In this document: positions 28,053 to 35,836 of the stretch, one piece after another
How the letters are laid out: the number at the start of each line of letters is the position of its first letter
Numbering within the stretch: position 1 is the stretch's first letter
Origin: Burkholderiales bacterium
GTDB lineage: Bacteria; Pseudomonadota; Gammaproteobacteria; Burkholderiales; SG8-39
Direction of reading: 5' to 3'
Assembly: GCA_017880775.1 (NCBI GenBank)
Contig: JADGRQ010000023.1
Span: 1-64,000, forward strand
DNA: 64,000 nucleotides
Program-made: the position numbers and the translations under genes
The notes under the pieces: generated by a model
What the model saw: the letters and a program-made list of their open reading frames with translations, nothing else
Database searches by the model: none
What the model was told of the DNA's origin: nothing

Positions 28053-28714
28053 ACGCGAACGGGTCGCTGCGCGCGCTGCTGTTCGATTTCGACGGCACGC
28101 TCGCCGACACGGCGCCCGACCTCGGCGGCGCGCTCAACCGGCTGCGCGAGCAGCACGCGCTCGCGCCTCTGCCGATCGAGACGGTTCGCCCCTGGGCTTC
28201 GAGCGGCGCGCGCGGCCTGCTGCGCATCGGCTTCGACCTCAAGCCCGGCGATGCGACCTATGAGGAAATGAAGCTGTCATTTCTCGCGCACTACGACGCG
28301 GCGATCTGCGTCGAGACGCGCCTATTCCCGGGCATCGCGGAACTTCTCGCGCAGCTCGAAGCCAGGAACATCGCCTGGGGAATCGTCACCAACAAGGCGA
28401 CGCACTTCACCGAGCGGCTGGTCAGGCTGCTCGGGCTCGCCGAGCGCGTCGGCTGCGTGGTATGCGGCGACACCACGCCGCACATCAAACCGCACCCTGC
28501 GCCGCTGCTTGCGGCGGCCGAGCGCCTCGCGCTGGCGCCCGGACAATGCGGCTACGTCGGCGACGACCTGCGCGACGTGCAGGCGGCGCAAGCCGCCGGG
28601 ATGGTGTCGATCGCGGTCGAGTACGGCTACACCGGCACCGAAAACGGCGGCCCGCGCTCGTGGAACGCCGATGCCGTGATCGCGCGGCCGGGCGACTTGA
28701 TCGGCTACCTATAG
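28049..28714 (+). CDS. gph: Phosphoglycolate phosphatase (HAD family)
   Basis: A 221-residue HAD phosphatase. [20 protein letters not shown] has the nucleophile D13 and D15, [12 protein letters not shown] the second motif, and [12 protein letters not shown] the metal-binding aspartates. Gph removes phosphate from 2-phosphoglycolate formed in DNA repair; in this ubiG-linked position some homologues act on other phosphates. The start is the ATG overlapping the ubiG stop; reading further upstream is only the other frame of ubiG. Confidence 0.88.
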   Translation: MNANGSLRALLFDFDGTLADTAPDLGGALNRLREQHALAPLPIETVRPWASSGARGLLRIGFDLKPGDATYEEMKLSFLAHYDAAICVETRLFPGIAELLAQLEARNIAWGIVTNKATHFTERLVRLLGLAERVGCVVCGDTTPHIKPHPAPLLAAAERLALAPGQCGYVGDDLRDVQAAQAAGMVSIAVEYGYTGTENGGPRSWNADAVIARPGDLIGYL

Positions 28715-28751
28715 CCCCTATATGGGATAATGTGGTTGTTTTCTCGAATAC

Positions 28752-29116
28752 GGGGGCGACTTGGTTTCGACGTGGGTCGCGTAGCAGCGCAGGGCATGCC
28801 GAGGACCAGTTCCCTCGTAAATCCAGCTGGAAGCAACTAAACGCCAACGACGAGCGTTTCGCTCTCGCCGCCTAATACCGGCGAGACGCTGCACTAGCCT
28901 GCTGATGGGTTAGGCCCCGAGAGGGGTGCAGCGCCATTCACATCAGCCTCTCTGCACGGCCTGGCCGCTTGGCTGTGTGGATCCGTCGAAGCGGCTGGCC
29001 AAGCGTCAGCCCGCCGGCCGGCGGGCGCGAGGCGAGATCCAAATGGCCAGGCTAAGCATGTAGTCCTGACTGTGTAGGGCTTGCGGACGCGGGTTCGATT
29101 CCCGCCGCCTCCACCA
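28752..29116 (+). ncRNA. ssrA: Transfer-messenger RNA (tmRNA)
   Basis: A one-piece tmRNA of 365 bases. The 5' end GGGGGCGACTTGGTTTCGACG and the 3' end GGGTTCGATTCCCGCCGCCTCCACCA form the alanyl tRNA-like domain with encoded CCA. The tag frame at 28843-28875 reads ANDERFALAA followed by TAA, the tag usual in betaproteobacteria. It frees stalled ribosomes and marks their products for proteolysis. GATAAT at 28726-28731 is a possible -10 box; no clear -35 is seen. Confidence 0.97.
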
Positions 29117-29142
29117 GTTTAGTGTTTGAATGAGTCTTGGTC

Positions 29143-30963
29143 ATGGAGCAGAAACGATTCGGTCGCTACGTCGTGCTCGGCGAACTCGGTCGCGGTGCGA
29201 TGGGTATGGTGTATCGCGCGGTGGACCCGATCATCGAGCGCGAAGTCGCGGTCAAGACGCTCCTGCCGAATCTGCGGGACGAAGTCATGGCCGAATCCCG
29301 CGAGCGCTTCCTGCGCGAGGCGCGCTCCGCGGGACGCCTCAACCACCCCAACATCGTGACCATCCACGACGTCGGCGAGGAGGATGGCACCGCTTACATC
29401 GCGATGGAACTGCTCGATGGCCGTACGCTGCAGGACATGCTTCTCGACGCCAAGCGGATGCCGTTCGCGACAATTGCCGATATCGCGGCGCAGGTTGCCG
29501 ACGCGCTCGACCACGCAAAACGCTTCGGCATCGTGCACCGCGACGTGAAACCCGCGAATATCGTCGTGTCAGCGTCCGGATGCGCGAAGCTGGCCGATTT
29601 TGGCGTCGCTCACGTGCCCTCGTCGTCGATGACGCTTTCAGGCGCGTCGCTCGGCTCGCCCAGGTACATGTCGCCCGAGCAGGTGCTCGGCCAGCCGGTC
29701 GATCCGCGCTCCGACATCTTCTCGCTCGGCGTGGTGCTGTACGAAATGCTGGTCGGCAGTACGCCGTTCGAACGTCCCGGAGACACGACGGTGTTTGCGC
29801 TGATGAACCGCGTCGCGGGCGAAACGCACCGGCCGGTGCACGAGGTGGACCCTGGCATCCCCGCCGCCTTCGATCGCATCCTTGCGCACGCGCTCGCGAA
29901 ATCCCCGGCCGAGCGCTACGAACGTGCCGGCGACATGGCGAACGACCTGCGCAACCTCGACGGGCTGGCCGCGGGCGGCGCCAGCGCGCCCCCGGTGGGG
30001 GGCACGTCCGTGCTTCGCCGCGCCGCGCGGACGTATGACACCGATGCCGAGAAGACCGTCCTTCGGCCGCCCGCGGTGGGCCGTCCGGCGGTGACGCCCG
30101 AGTCGGCAAAGGCCGGCGCGGAGTTGATCGCGGACCTGGATGCGTTTTCCGGGGCCTTCGAGGCCGAGGAGCAGGCCCGCCTGCGCGAGGAGCAGGAGGC
30201 GCGGGCTCGCAAGCAGGAGGAACTGCGCCGCTGGGGCGAAGAGGAGGAAAAGCGCCGTACCGAATTCGAGCGCCAGCGCGATTCGACTACGCAGGGCGCG
30301 CAGGGTATCGGCCGCCGTGCCAGCGGGCTCGAGTTGCTCCGCCAGCGGGCCAGTGGCCAGACGGCGGAACAGGACAAGGCGAAGAAGGCCGCGGTCACGG
30401 CAAGCATCGACAACTGGTTGCGCGAGGCGTTCAGGTCTTTATCCGAATTCACCGTCGAGCTGAATGCCGCGCGCCCGGTATCGGAGCGCCCGTACGCGGT
30501 GCTGTATTTCGGCGAGGTCACGGGCGCGATCCTGTCGGATGGATTTACCGATTCCCGCGCGCGCAGCCTCGGCGACAAGGACGTCATCGATTACGTGACC
30601 TTCAAGTACAGGGTGCGCAGCCCCCGGCCGATGAAAATCGACCTCACCGGGCAGGAGCTGCCGCGCGTCCGCGAACGGCTGGACAGGCGCAATGTCCAGT
30701 ACCAATGCGTCGAAGCGAAAAACGAGTTCGGCCAGGTGGTGCGCGCGACGCTCACCACGTCCGGTCCGTTTCCGTGCCAGGCGGTGCTGCGCGGCGATTA
30801 TGACGGCACCGGTATTCTGATCGAGCTCGACCACGTGCGGCGTGCTGGCGCGAGCCAGATCCGGCTGGGAGCGGACGAGTTGACCGCCGACGTGCTTGAC
30901 GAGTTAAGCACCTACCTGCTAGGCGTCGACGACGCGTTCGAGCGGTTCCTGAAACGCCGCTGA
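29143..30963 (+). CDS. Serine/threonine protein kinase with unassigned C-terminal region
   Basis: A 606-residue Hanks-type kinase. The domain (about 8-265) has the G-loop GELGRGAMGMVYRA, K38, the catalytic HRDVKPANI (D134), DFG at 152-154 and MSPEQ. A charged, Glu/Arg-rich coiled coil follows (about 340-385, REEQEARARKQEELRR). The last 190 residues have no transmembrane helix and match no family I recognise; they contain EFTVELNAARPVSERPYAV and YDGTGILIELDHVRRAG. ATG 29143 is chosen; TTG 29137 is possible. It sits upstream of a cyclase with an FHA domain, which could bind its phosphothreonine products. Confidence 0.85.
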   Translation: MEQKRFGRYVVLGELGRGAMGMVYRAVDPIIEREVAVKTLLPNLRDEVMAESRERFLREARSAGRLNHPNIVTIHDVGEEDGTAYIAMELLDGRTLQDMLLDAKRMPFATIADIAAQVADALDHAKRFGIVHRDVKPANIVVSASGCAKLADFGVAHVPSSSMTLSGASLGSPRYMSPEQVLGQPVDPRSDIFSLGVVLYEMLVGSTPFERPGDTTVFALMNRVAGETHRPVHEVDPGIPAAFDRILAHALAKSPAERYERAGDMANDLRNLDGLAAGGASAPPVGGTSVLRRAARTYDTDAEKTVLRPPAVGRPAVTPESAKAGAELIADLDAFSGAFEAEEQARLREEQEARARKQEELRRWGEEEEKRRTEFERQRDSTTQGAQGIGRRASGLELLRQRASGQTAEQDKAKKAAVTASIDNWLREAFRSLSEFTVELNAARPVSERPYAVLYFGEVTGAILSDGFTDSRARSLGDKDVIDYVTFKYRVRSPRPMKIDLTGQELPRVRERLDRRNVQYQCVEAKNEFGQVVRATLTTSGPFPCQAVLRGDYDGTGILIELDHVRRAGASQIRLGADELTADVLDELSTYLLGVDDAFERFLKRR

Positions 30964-31068
30964 GCTCCGCGTCGATCCCCATGGCAACCGAATCCACGGT
31001 TGCAAAACAAACCAAAAACACGCACTCTTATCCGCAAATTCCCGGGAAGCCGGGGCAGCGGGGAGGCT

Positions 31069-31953
31069 ATGGAGCAGGCAAGGCAGACCACGGTGCTGTT
31101 TGCCGACGTGAGCGGCAGCACGAAACTGTACGAATCCGAAGGCGACACGGCTGCCATGGAGGCGATCGCGCGCTGCGTCGAACTGCTGCGCAAAACCGTA
31201 GAGGCCTCGGGCGGGCGCGTGGTGAAGACGATCGGCGACGAAGTCATGACCGTGTTTCCGACGCCCGACGCGGCGGCCAATGCCGCGGCCAGCATGCAAT
31301 ACGCAATCGACACGCTTCCGATGGTCGGCAATACCAAGCTCGGCGTGCGGATCGGCTTTCACAGCGGCCCCGTGATCCAGAGCGACAACGACATCTTCGG
31401 CGACACCGTGAACGTTGCCGCGAGGCTCGCAGAACAGGCCGGCAGGAGCCAGATCATTACCTCGCGCGAAACCGTCGACCGGCTTGGCCCGGTGTTCCGC
31501 AACTTCACGCGGGAGCTCTATGCAATCCATGTCAAGGGCAAGGCCGAGGAAGTCGATCTGTGCGAGCTCATCTGGCGCCAGGCCGGCGACATGACCGTGT
31601 CCCATCCCCGCCGCGTGAAGTCCGAGCCCGAGCCGGGCGTGTTGCGCCTGAAGCACCGCGGCCTGGAAATCTCCCGCCGACGCGACAACGACTTGCTCAC
31701 CATCGGGCGTGACCAGGATTGCGGCCTCGTGATCGCCGACAACATGGCCTCACGGCAGCACTGCACCATCGAGCGGCGGCATGACAAGTTCGTCCTCGCC
31801 GACCAGAGTACCAACGGGACTTTCGTCACCACCGAGGGGGGAACCGAAATCTTGCTGCAGCGCGAAGAGTTCACGCTGGACAAGCACGGGTGGATCGCCT
31901 TCGGCCAACCTCGCGCGGGGGCGGAGGAAGTCGTGGAGTACTTCTGCGATTAG
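31069..31953 (+). CDS. Class III adenylate/guanylate cyclase with FHA domain
   Basis: The N-terminal class III nucleotide cyclase domain (about 1-185) has the metal aspartates D13 (VLFADVSGSTKLYE) and D57 (KTIGDEVMTVF) and DTVNVAARL with the transition-state residues. A C-terminal FHA domain (about 215-290) is recognised from LLTIGRDQDCGLVI, SRQHC and DQSTNGTFV. FHA domains bind phosphothreonine, so the kinase 105 bases upstream is a likely partner. ATG 31069 is chosen because the family starts there; GGGGAGG is close upstream. A TTG at 31000 would add 23 residues. The protein is soluble. Confidence 0.87.
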   Translation: MEQARQTTVLFADVSGSTKLYESEGDTAAMEAIARCVELLRKTVEASGGRVVKTIGDEVMTVFPTPDAAANAAASMQYAIDTLPMVGNTKLGVRIGFHSGPVIQSDNDIFGDTVNVAARLAEQAGRSQIITSRETVDRLGPVFRNFTRELYAIHVKGKAEEVDLCELIWRQAGDMTVSHPRRVKSEPEPGVLRLKHRGLEISRRRDNDLLTIGRDQDCGLVIADNMASRQHCTIERRHDKFVLADQSTNGTFVTTEGGTEILLQREEFTLDKHGWIAFGQPRAGAEEVVEYFCD

Positions 31954-31959
31954 CCTATT

Positions 31960-32196
31960 TCAGCACTGCTGGCGGAGGTAGACCCGGGGGAGAAAGTCCG
32001 CGTTATCCGACTGTTCTTCGGTTGCGGGTCCGGCAGGTTCGGTGTGGACCGGGATTTCGGACGGCGGCGGCACCCAGCCGGCCAGCTGCGCCTCGGCATA
32101 GGCCGCTGGCGAGGCCGGGCCCGGGCGGACGGCCGAACGGCCGGCCCGCTTGCCGATCTGCCAGAATCCGAACAGCCTGAACACGTTCGCCACCAT
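31960..32196 (-). CDS. Small hypothetical protein
   Basis: A 78-codon frame starting MVANVFRLFGFWQIGKRAGR with a Pro/Ala-rich, acidic second half (WVPPPSEIPVHTEPAGPATE). I do not recognise it. No ribosome binding site is evident. It occupies the otherwise empty 340 bases between the cyclase and the broken receptor gene, and converges with the cyclase. It may be a small secreted or membrane-associated protein, or chance coding in GC-rich DNA. Confidence 0.3.
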   Translation of the reverse strand: MVANVFRLFGFWQIGKRAGRSAVRPGPASPAAYAEAQLAGWVPPPSEIPVHTEPAGPATEEQSDNADFLPRVYLRQQC

Positions 32197-32293
32197 CGCA
32201 GTTGAACATTTCTTTGTTACATAACGACGCTCCCTGAAAAAGGTTGAGGCCCCGACGCAAATTCCGTTGTCGGGCGGTCGAGTCCGGGGTCCG

Positions 32294-32728
32294 CTACTGC
32301 TCGATCTTGATGTTCGCGCCGCGGATGATCGAGCCGTAGCGCTCATGCTCGCGGCGCATGTACGAGGCCATCCCGTCCCGCGTGCTGCAGGCGGGGTCCA
32401 TGCCGAGCGCGAGGTAGCGCTCGTGGAGATCGCGCGCCTACAGCGCGTTCTGGATCTCCGCCGACGGGCGCAAGAGAATCTCTCGCCGCGGTCTCCGAGC
32501 CGATCGAGCCGCCGGCGCCCGGCTTGTTCTCGACCACCAAACTCTGGCCGAGCGCGTCCCGCAGTTTCAGCGCGACGATGCGCGCCGCGAGATCGGCGCC
32601 TGCCCCGGGGCCCGGGGCACGACGACCTTGACCGGCCGGTTCGGATAGTACTGCGCAAAAACAGCGCCGGACATCGCAAATGCCAGCATGGCGAGCCAGT
32701 GCGTCGTTTTCACGGTTTTTCCGAGCAT
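32294..32728 (-). pseudogene. Broken Bug-family tricarboxylate receptor gene
   Basis: The start codes for a normal Bug/TctC signal peptide and mature start (AMSGAVFAQYYPNRPVKVVV), then shifts frame near APG; a second frame gives SLVVENKPGAGGSIGSETAA, the ligand loop of the family. About 200 residues are then missing, an in-frame TAG occurs, and the end (LALGMDP, GSIIRGANIKIEQ) resembles the family C-terminus. The total is 435 bases against about 970 for an intact gene. The ATG overlaps the stop of the aldehyde dehydrogenase gene (TGATG), so it was once the next gene of that operon. Confidence 0.8.
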
Positions 32729-34200
32729 CATCGCAGCAATAATCTGATCAACCCTTCAAAGCGCTTGCCAAACGGCGGCCAGAACAGTTTCAGGCCATTC
32801 AGACGGCTCTGATAAAACACCGCCTTCTGCTTGGACAGCGTTTCGAAACCGAAGCGTCCGTGATAGTGACCCATGCCGCTCGGGCCCACGCCGCCGAAAG
32901 GCAGGTTCTCCTGCGAGATATGCAGCAGCGTTTCATTGACGGTCACGCCGCCGGCCGTGGTTTCGTTCAGCACGCGCTCGACGGACGGCCCTGCATTGCT
33001 GAAGTAATAGAGCGCCAGCGGGCGGGGATGGTTGTTGACATAGCCGATGGCCTCGTCGAGCGATTCATAACTGAGCAGCGGTAGCAGAGGACCGAAGATT
33101 TCATCCTGCATGATGCGCATGCCGTCATTCACACGCGTGACCAGTGCCGGAGCGATCTTGCGGCAAGCCGACAGATCTTCGCCTGCCGGGTTGATTTCGA
33201 TGACGACGGCGCCTTTGGCGCGAGCGTCTTGCAGATAACCTGCGAGCCTCTGCGCATGCCGGTCATCGATGATGTTCGTGTAGTCCGGGTTGTCCCTGAG
33301 CAGCGGGTAGAACCTGCCCACCGCGGCCCGCGCGGCGGTGATGAACTGCGTTTCGCTGCCCTTGGGCAGAAGCACGTAGTCGGGTGCAATGCAGGTTTGC
33401 CCGGCGTTCAGGCATTTGCCGAAAATGATTCGCTCGGCCGCGACCGAAATCGGGAAATCCGTGCCCACGATTGCCGGTGATTTCCCGCCCAACTCGAGCG
33501 TCACCGGAGTGAGGTTTTCGGCCGCCGCACGCATCACATGGCGCCCGACGGCGGTGGAACCGGTAAACAACAGGTGATCAAACGGCAGCGAAGCAAACGC
33601 CTTGCCGGTCGCGGGCCCGCCGTTGACCACGGCGAGCTGACCTGAGGAAAAATAACGGCCGACCAGCGCGGCAAGCAACTCGCCCGCATGCGGTGTGAGT
33701 TCCGACATTTTAATCATGGCGCGATTGCCTGCCGCGAGCGCCGCCACCAGTGGCCCGATGGCCAGCAGGACGGGGTAATTCCAGGGAACGATGATCCCGA
33801 CCAGCCCAAGCGGCTGGAAACGAAGCTGCGTGCGCGCCGGCAGGAACCACATCGATGCCCAGCCGCGCCGCGGCTTCATCCACGAGCGCAGATGTTTCTG
33901 CGCGCCCCTCACCGCCTGCAGCGCAGGAAAAACTTCCAGGAGCTGCGTTTCGTGAATCGAACGATTGCCGAAATCGCGGCTGACCGCCTCCGACAACGCC
34001 GCCGCGTTTTCGAGCAGCAGGTGCTCGAGCGCCTTCAGGCGGGCCTGGCGCGCCGCATGGTCGGGTACTGCAGGCTCCCCGGTGGCGGACTTGAGCGTGC
34101 GGAAAATGCGTTCCAGCTGTGCCATGTCGACTTCGCTGGGAATCGCGGGACCTGCCTCGACGGCCGGCCGCTGGCCGTTGACCTTCAGATCGAGCGCCAT
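32728..34200 (-). CDS. Coniferyl-aldehyde-type aldehyde dehydrogenase
   Basis: A 490-residue NAD(P)-dependent aldehyde dehydrogenase. LGLVGIIVPWNYPVLLAIGP, LFTGSTAVGRHVM, the general base Glu in VTLELGGKSPAIVG and the catalytic Cys in CLNAGQTCIAPDYVL are all present. The C-terminal hydrophobic stretch with FGGVGPSGMGHYHGRFGFET is typical of the coniferyl aldehyde (CalB) and fatty aldehyde branch. The true substrate is uncertain. The gene stands between two decayed genes, so its pathway may be partly lost. Confidence 0.82.
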   Translation of the reverse strand: MALDLKVNGQRPAVEAGPAIPSEVDMAQLERIFRTLKSATGEPAVPDHAARQARLKALEHLLLENAAALSEAVSRDFGNRSIHETQLLEVFPALQAVRGAQKHLRSWMKPRRGWASMWFLPARTQLRFQPLGLVGIIVPWNYPVLLAIGPLVAALAAGNRAMIKMSELTPHAGELLAALVGRYFSSGQLAVVNGGPATGKAFASLPFDHLLFTGSTAVGRHVMRAAAENLTPVTLELGGKSPAIVGTDFPISVAAERIIFGKCLNAGQTCIAPDYVLLPKGSETQFITAARAAVGRFYPLLRDNPDYTNIIDDRHAQRLAGYLQDARAKGAVVIEINPAGEDLSACRKIAPALVTRVNDGMRIMQDEIFGPLLPLLSYESLDEAIGYVNNHPRPLALYYFSNAGPSVERVLNETTAGGVTVNETLLHISQENLPFGGVGPSGMGHYHGRFGFETLSKQKAVFYQSRLNGLKLFWPPFGKRFEGLIRLLLR

Positions 34201-34415
34201 GGAGCCATTCTAGCCGCTCGAGCCCGCGCAGCGCATGACCCGGGCATGAGCACCTTGTCGGCAAACCGTTCATCGAGCGCGTGTGCGCCCCAGCCGGTGA
34301 GTTCTTCAAGCGAGCTCGCACCGAGGATGCGGCCGTCCTTCACGGCGACGTGCGTCGCCTCCGGGCGGCTCGGGTTCATGGTGAGGATGCGCCGGGTGCG
34401 GTAGATGGTAATCAT
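34185..34415 (-). pseudogene. N-terminal remnant of an amidohydrolase
   Basis: Codons from ATG 34415 read MITIYRTRRILTMNPSRPEA and VAVKDGRILGASSLEEL, ending FADKVLMPG, the N-terminal beta-sandwich of YtcJ-like metal-dependent amidohydrolases. Just where the metal-binding His-x-His should follow, similarity stops (about 34239) and the frame runs into the start of the aldehyde dehydrogenase gene. Some 480 residues are missing, so a deletion probably fused this remnant to the next gene. Confidence 0.65.
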
Positions 34416-34482
34416 CTCACCTGCGGCCTGAATTGCGGCGTCTGCGAATTGCCGGTGATGTGACTGGCGCTGCTCCGGCTCG

Positions 34483-35814
34483 TCACGACTGCTTCGACAA
34501 CACCTCGCGGATGATCGAAATCATCTCGTCAATGTGCTTCCTCTCTGCCACATAGGCCGGCGCCATGATGATGGCGTCTCCAGTGGCCTTTAGGTGCAGG
34601 CCCGCATCGAACAGCCGCTTCTGCGCCTCGTGCCCGGCGAGCCCCGGTTTGCCGTCCTTCACCTTGAGGTCGAAAGCCGCCATCAGGCCATAGCCGCGGA
34701 TGTCGCTGATGCACGGCAGGTCCTTCAGTTCGAACACGCGATCGAGGAAGTACTGGCCGAGCTCGCGTGCTTTTTCGAAAGTCTTCTCGCGCTGGTAGAT
34801 CTCCAGCGTCGCGAGGCCCGCCGCGCAGGAAGCCGGGTGCGCCGTATAGGTGTAGCCGTGAAAGAACTCCACCAGGTGCTCCGGGCCGCGCTCGACGATC
34901 GCGTCGTGGATGTGCTGGCGCACCGCCACCGCGCCCATCGGCTGCATGCCGTTGGTGAGCGCCTTGGCCATGGTGAGGATGTCCGGCGTGACGTTGAACG
35001 CCTTCGATGCGAAGTCGTGCCCGGTGCGGCCCAGGCCGTTGATCACCTCGTCGAACACCAGCAGGATGCCATTTGCGTCGCAGATTTCCCGCACGCGCTC
35101 GAGATAGCCGACCGGCGGCGGCAGGCAACCGGTCGAGCCGGCGATCGGCTCGATGAACACCGCAGCGATGTTCTGTGCGCCGTGCAGCGCGACGAGCCGC
35201 GTGAGGTCCTCGGCGAGTTCCGCACCCTTCTGCGGCTGGCCTTTCACGAACTTGTTCTCCGGCAGCATCGTGGAGCGCATGTGCACCACGCCCGCGACGC
35301 CGGGCCCGAAAGTGTCCCGGTTGCGCACCAGCCCGGAGAGCGCCACGCCGCCCATGTTGACGCCGTGATACGCCCGCTCGCGCGACACGAACATGTTGCG
35401 CCCGCCTTCGCCCTTCGCGCGGTGGTAAGCAAGCGCGATCTTCATCGCCGTGTCGACCGCCTCGGAGCCCGAGTTGGTGAAGAACACGCGGTTCATGCCC
35501 GCGGGCGTGAACTCGGTTATTTTCTTCGCCAGTTGAAACGCCTTCGGGTGGCTGCGCATGAACGCGCCGGCAAAATCCAGCTCCAGCAACTGCTTGTGCA
35601 CGGCATCTGCGATCTCGCGCCGGCCATGGCCGAGCGGCACGCAGAACAGCCCGCTGCAGCCGTCCAGGATCCGGTCGCCCTTGTCGCTCCAGTAATACAG
35701 CCCCTCCGCGCGCACGAAGATTTTCGGCTCCTTGCGGAAATCGCGATTCGGCGTGAACGGAACCCACTGGTAGTCCATCACATCGACATCGAGGATCGGA
35801 TCGGCGTGGCCCAT
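34483..35814 (-). CDS. Class III aminotransferase, omega-amino acid or taurine:pyruvate type
   Basis: A 443-residue PLP-dependent class III (omega) aminotransferase. Its PLP lysine is K284 in LTMAKALTNGMQPMGAV; FTNSGSEAVDTAMKIALAY and LLVFDEVINGLGRTG bind the cofactor. Sequence resembles beta-alanine:pyruvate transaminases. Because it shares the strand and cluster with sulfoacetaldehyde dehydrogenase and Xsc, a role as taurine:pyruvate aminotransferase (making sulfoacetaldehyde) is a reasonable inference but not proven. It lies 22 bases after the acyl-CoA ligase gene and is the last gene of the cluster. Confidence 0.85.
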   Translation of the reverse strand: MGHADPILDVDVMDYQWVPFTPNRDFRKEPKIFVRAEGLYYWSDKGDRILDGCSGLFCVPLGHGRREIADAVHKQLLELDFAGAFMRSHPKAFQLAKKITEFTPAGMNRVFFTNSGSEAVDTAMKIALAYHRAKGEGGRNMFVSRERAYHGVNMGGVALSGLVRNRDTFGPGVAGVVHMRSTMLPENKFVKGQPQKGAELAEDLTRLVALHGAQNIAAVFIEPIAGSTGCLPPPVGYLERVREICDANGILLVFDEVINGLGRTGHDFASKAFNVTPDILTMAKALTNGMQPMGAVAVRQHIHDAIVERGPEHLVEFFHGYTYTAHPASCAAGLATLEIYQREKTFEKARELGQYFLDRVFELKDLPCISDIRGYGLMAAFDLKVKDGKPGLAGHEAQKRLFDAGLHLKATGDAIIMAPAYVAERKHIDEMISIIREVLSKQS

Positions 35815-35836
35815 GGCGTTTCCTTTATCGAGAGTC

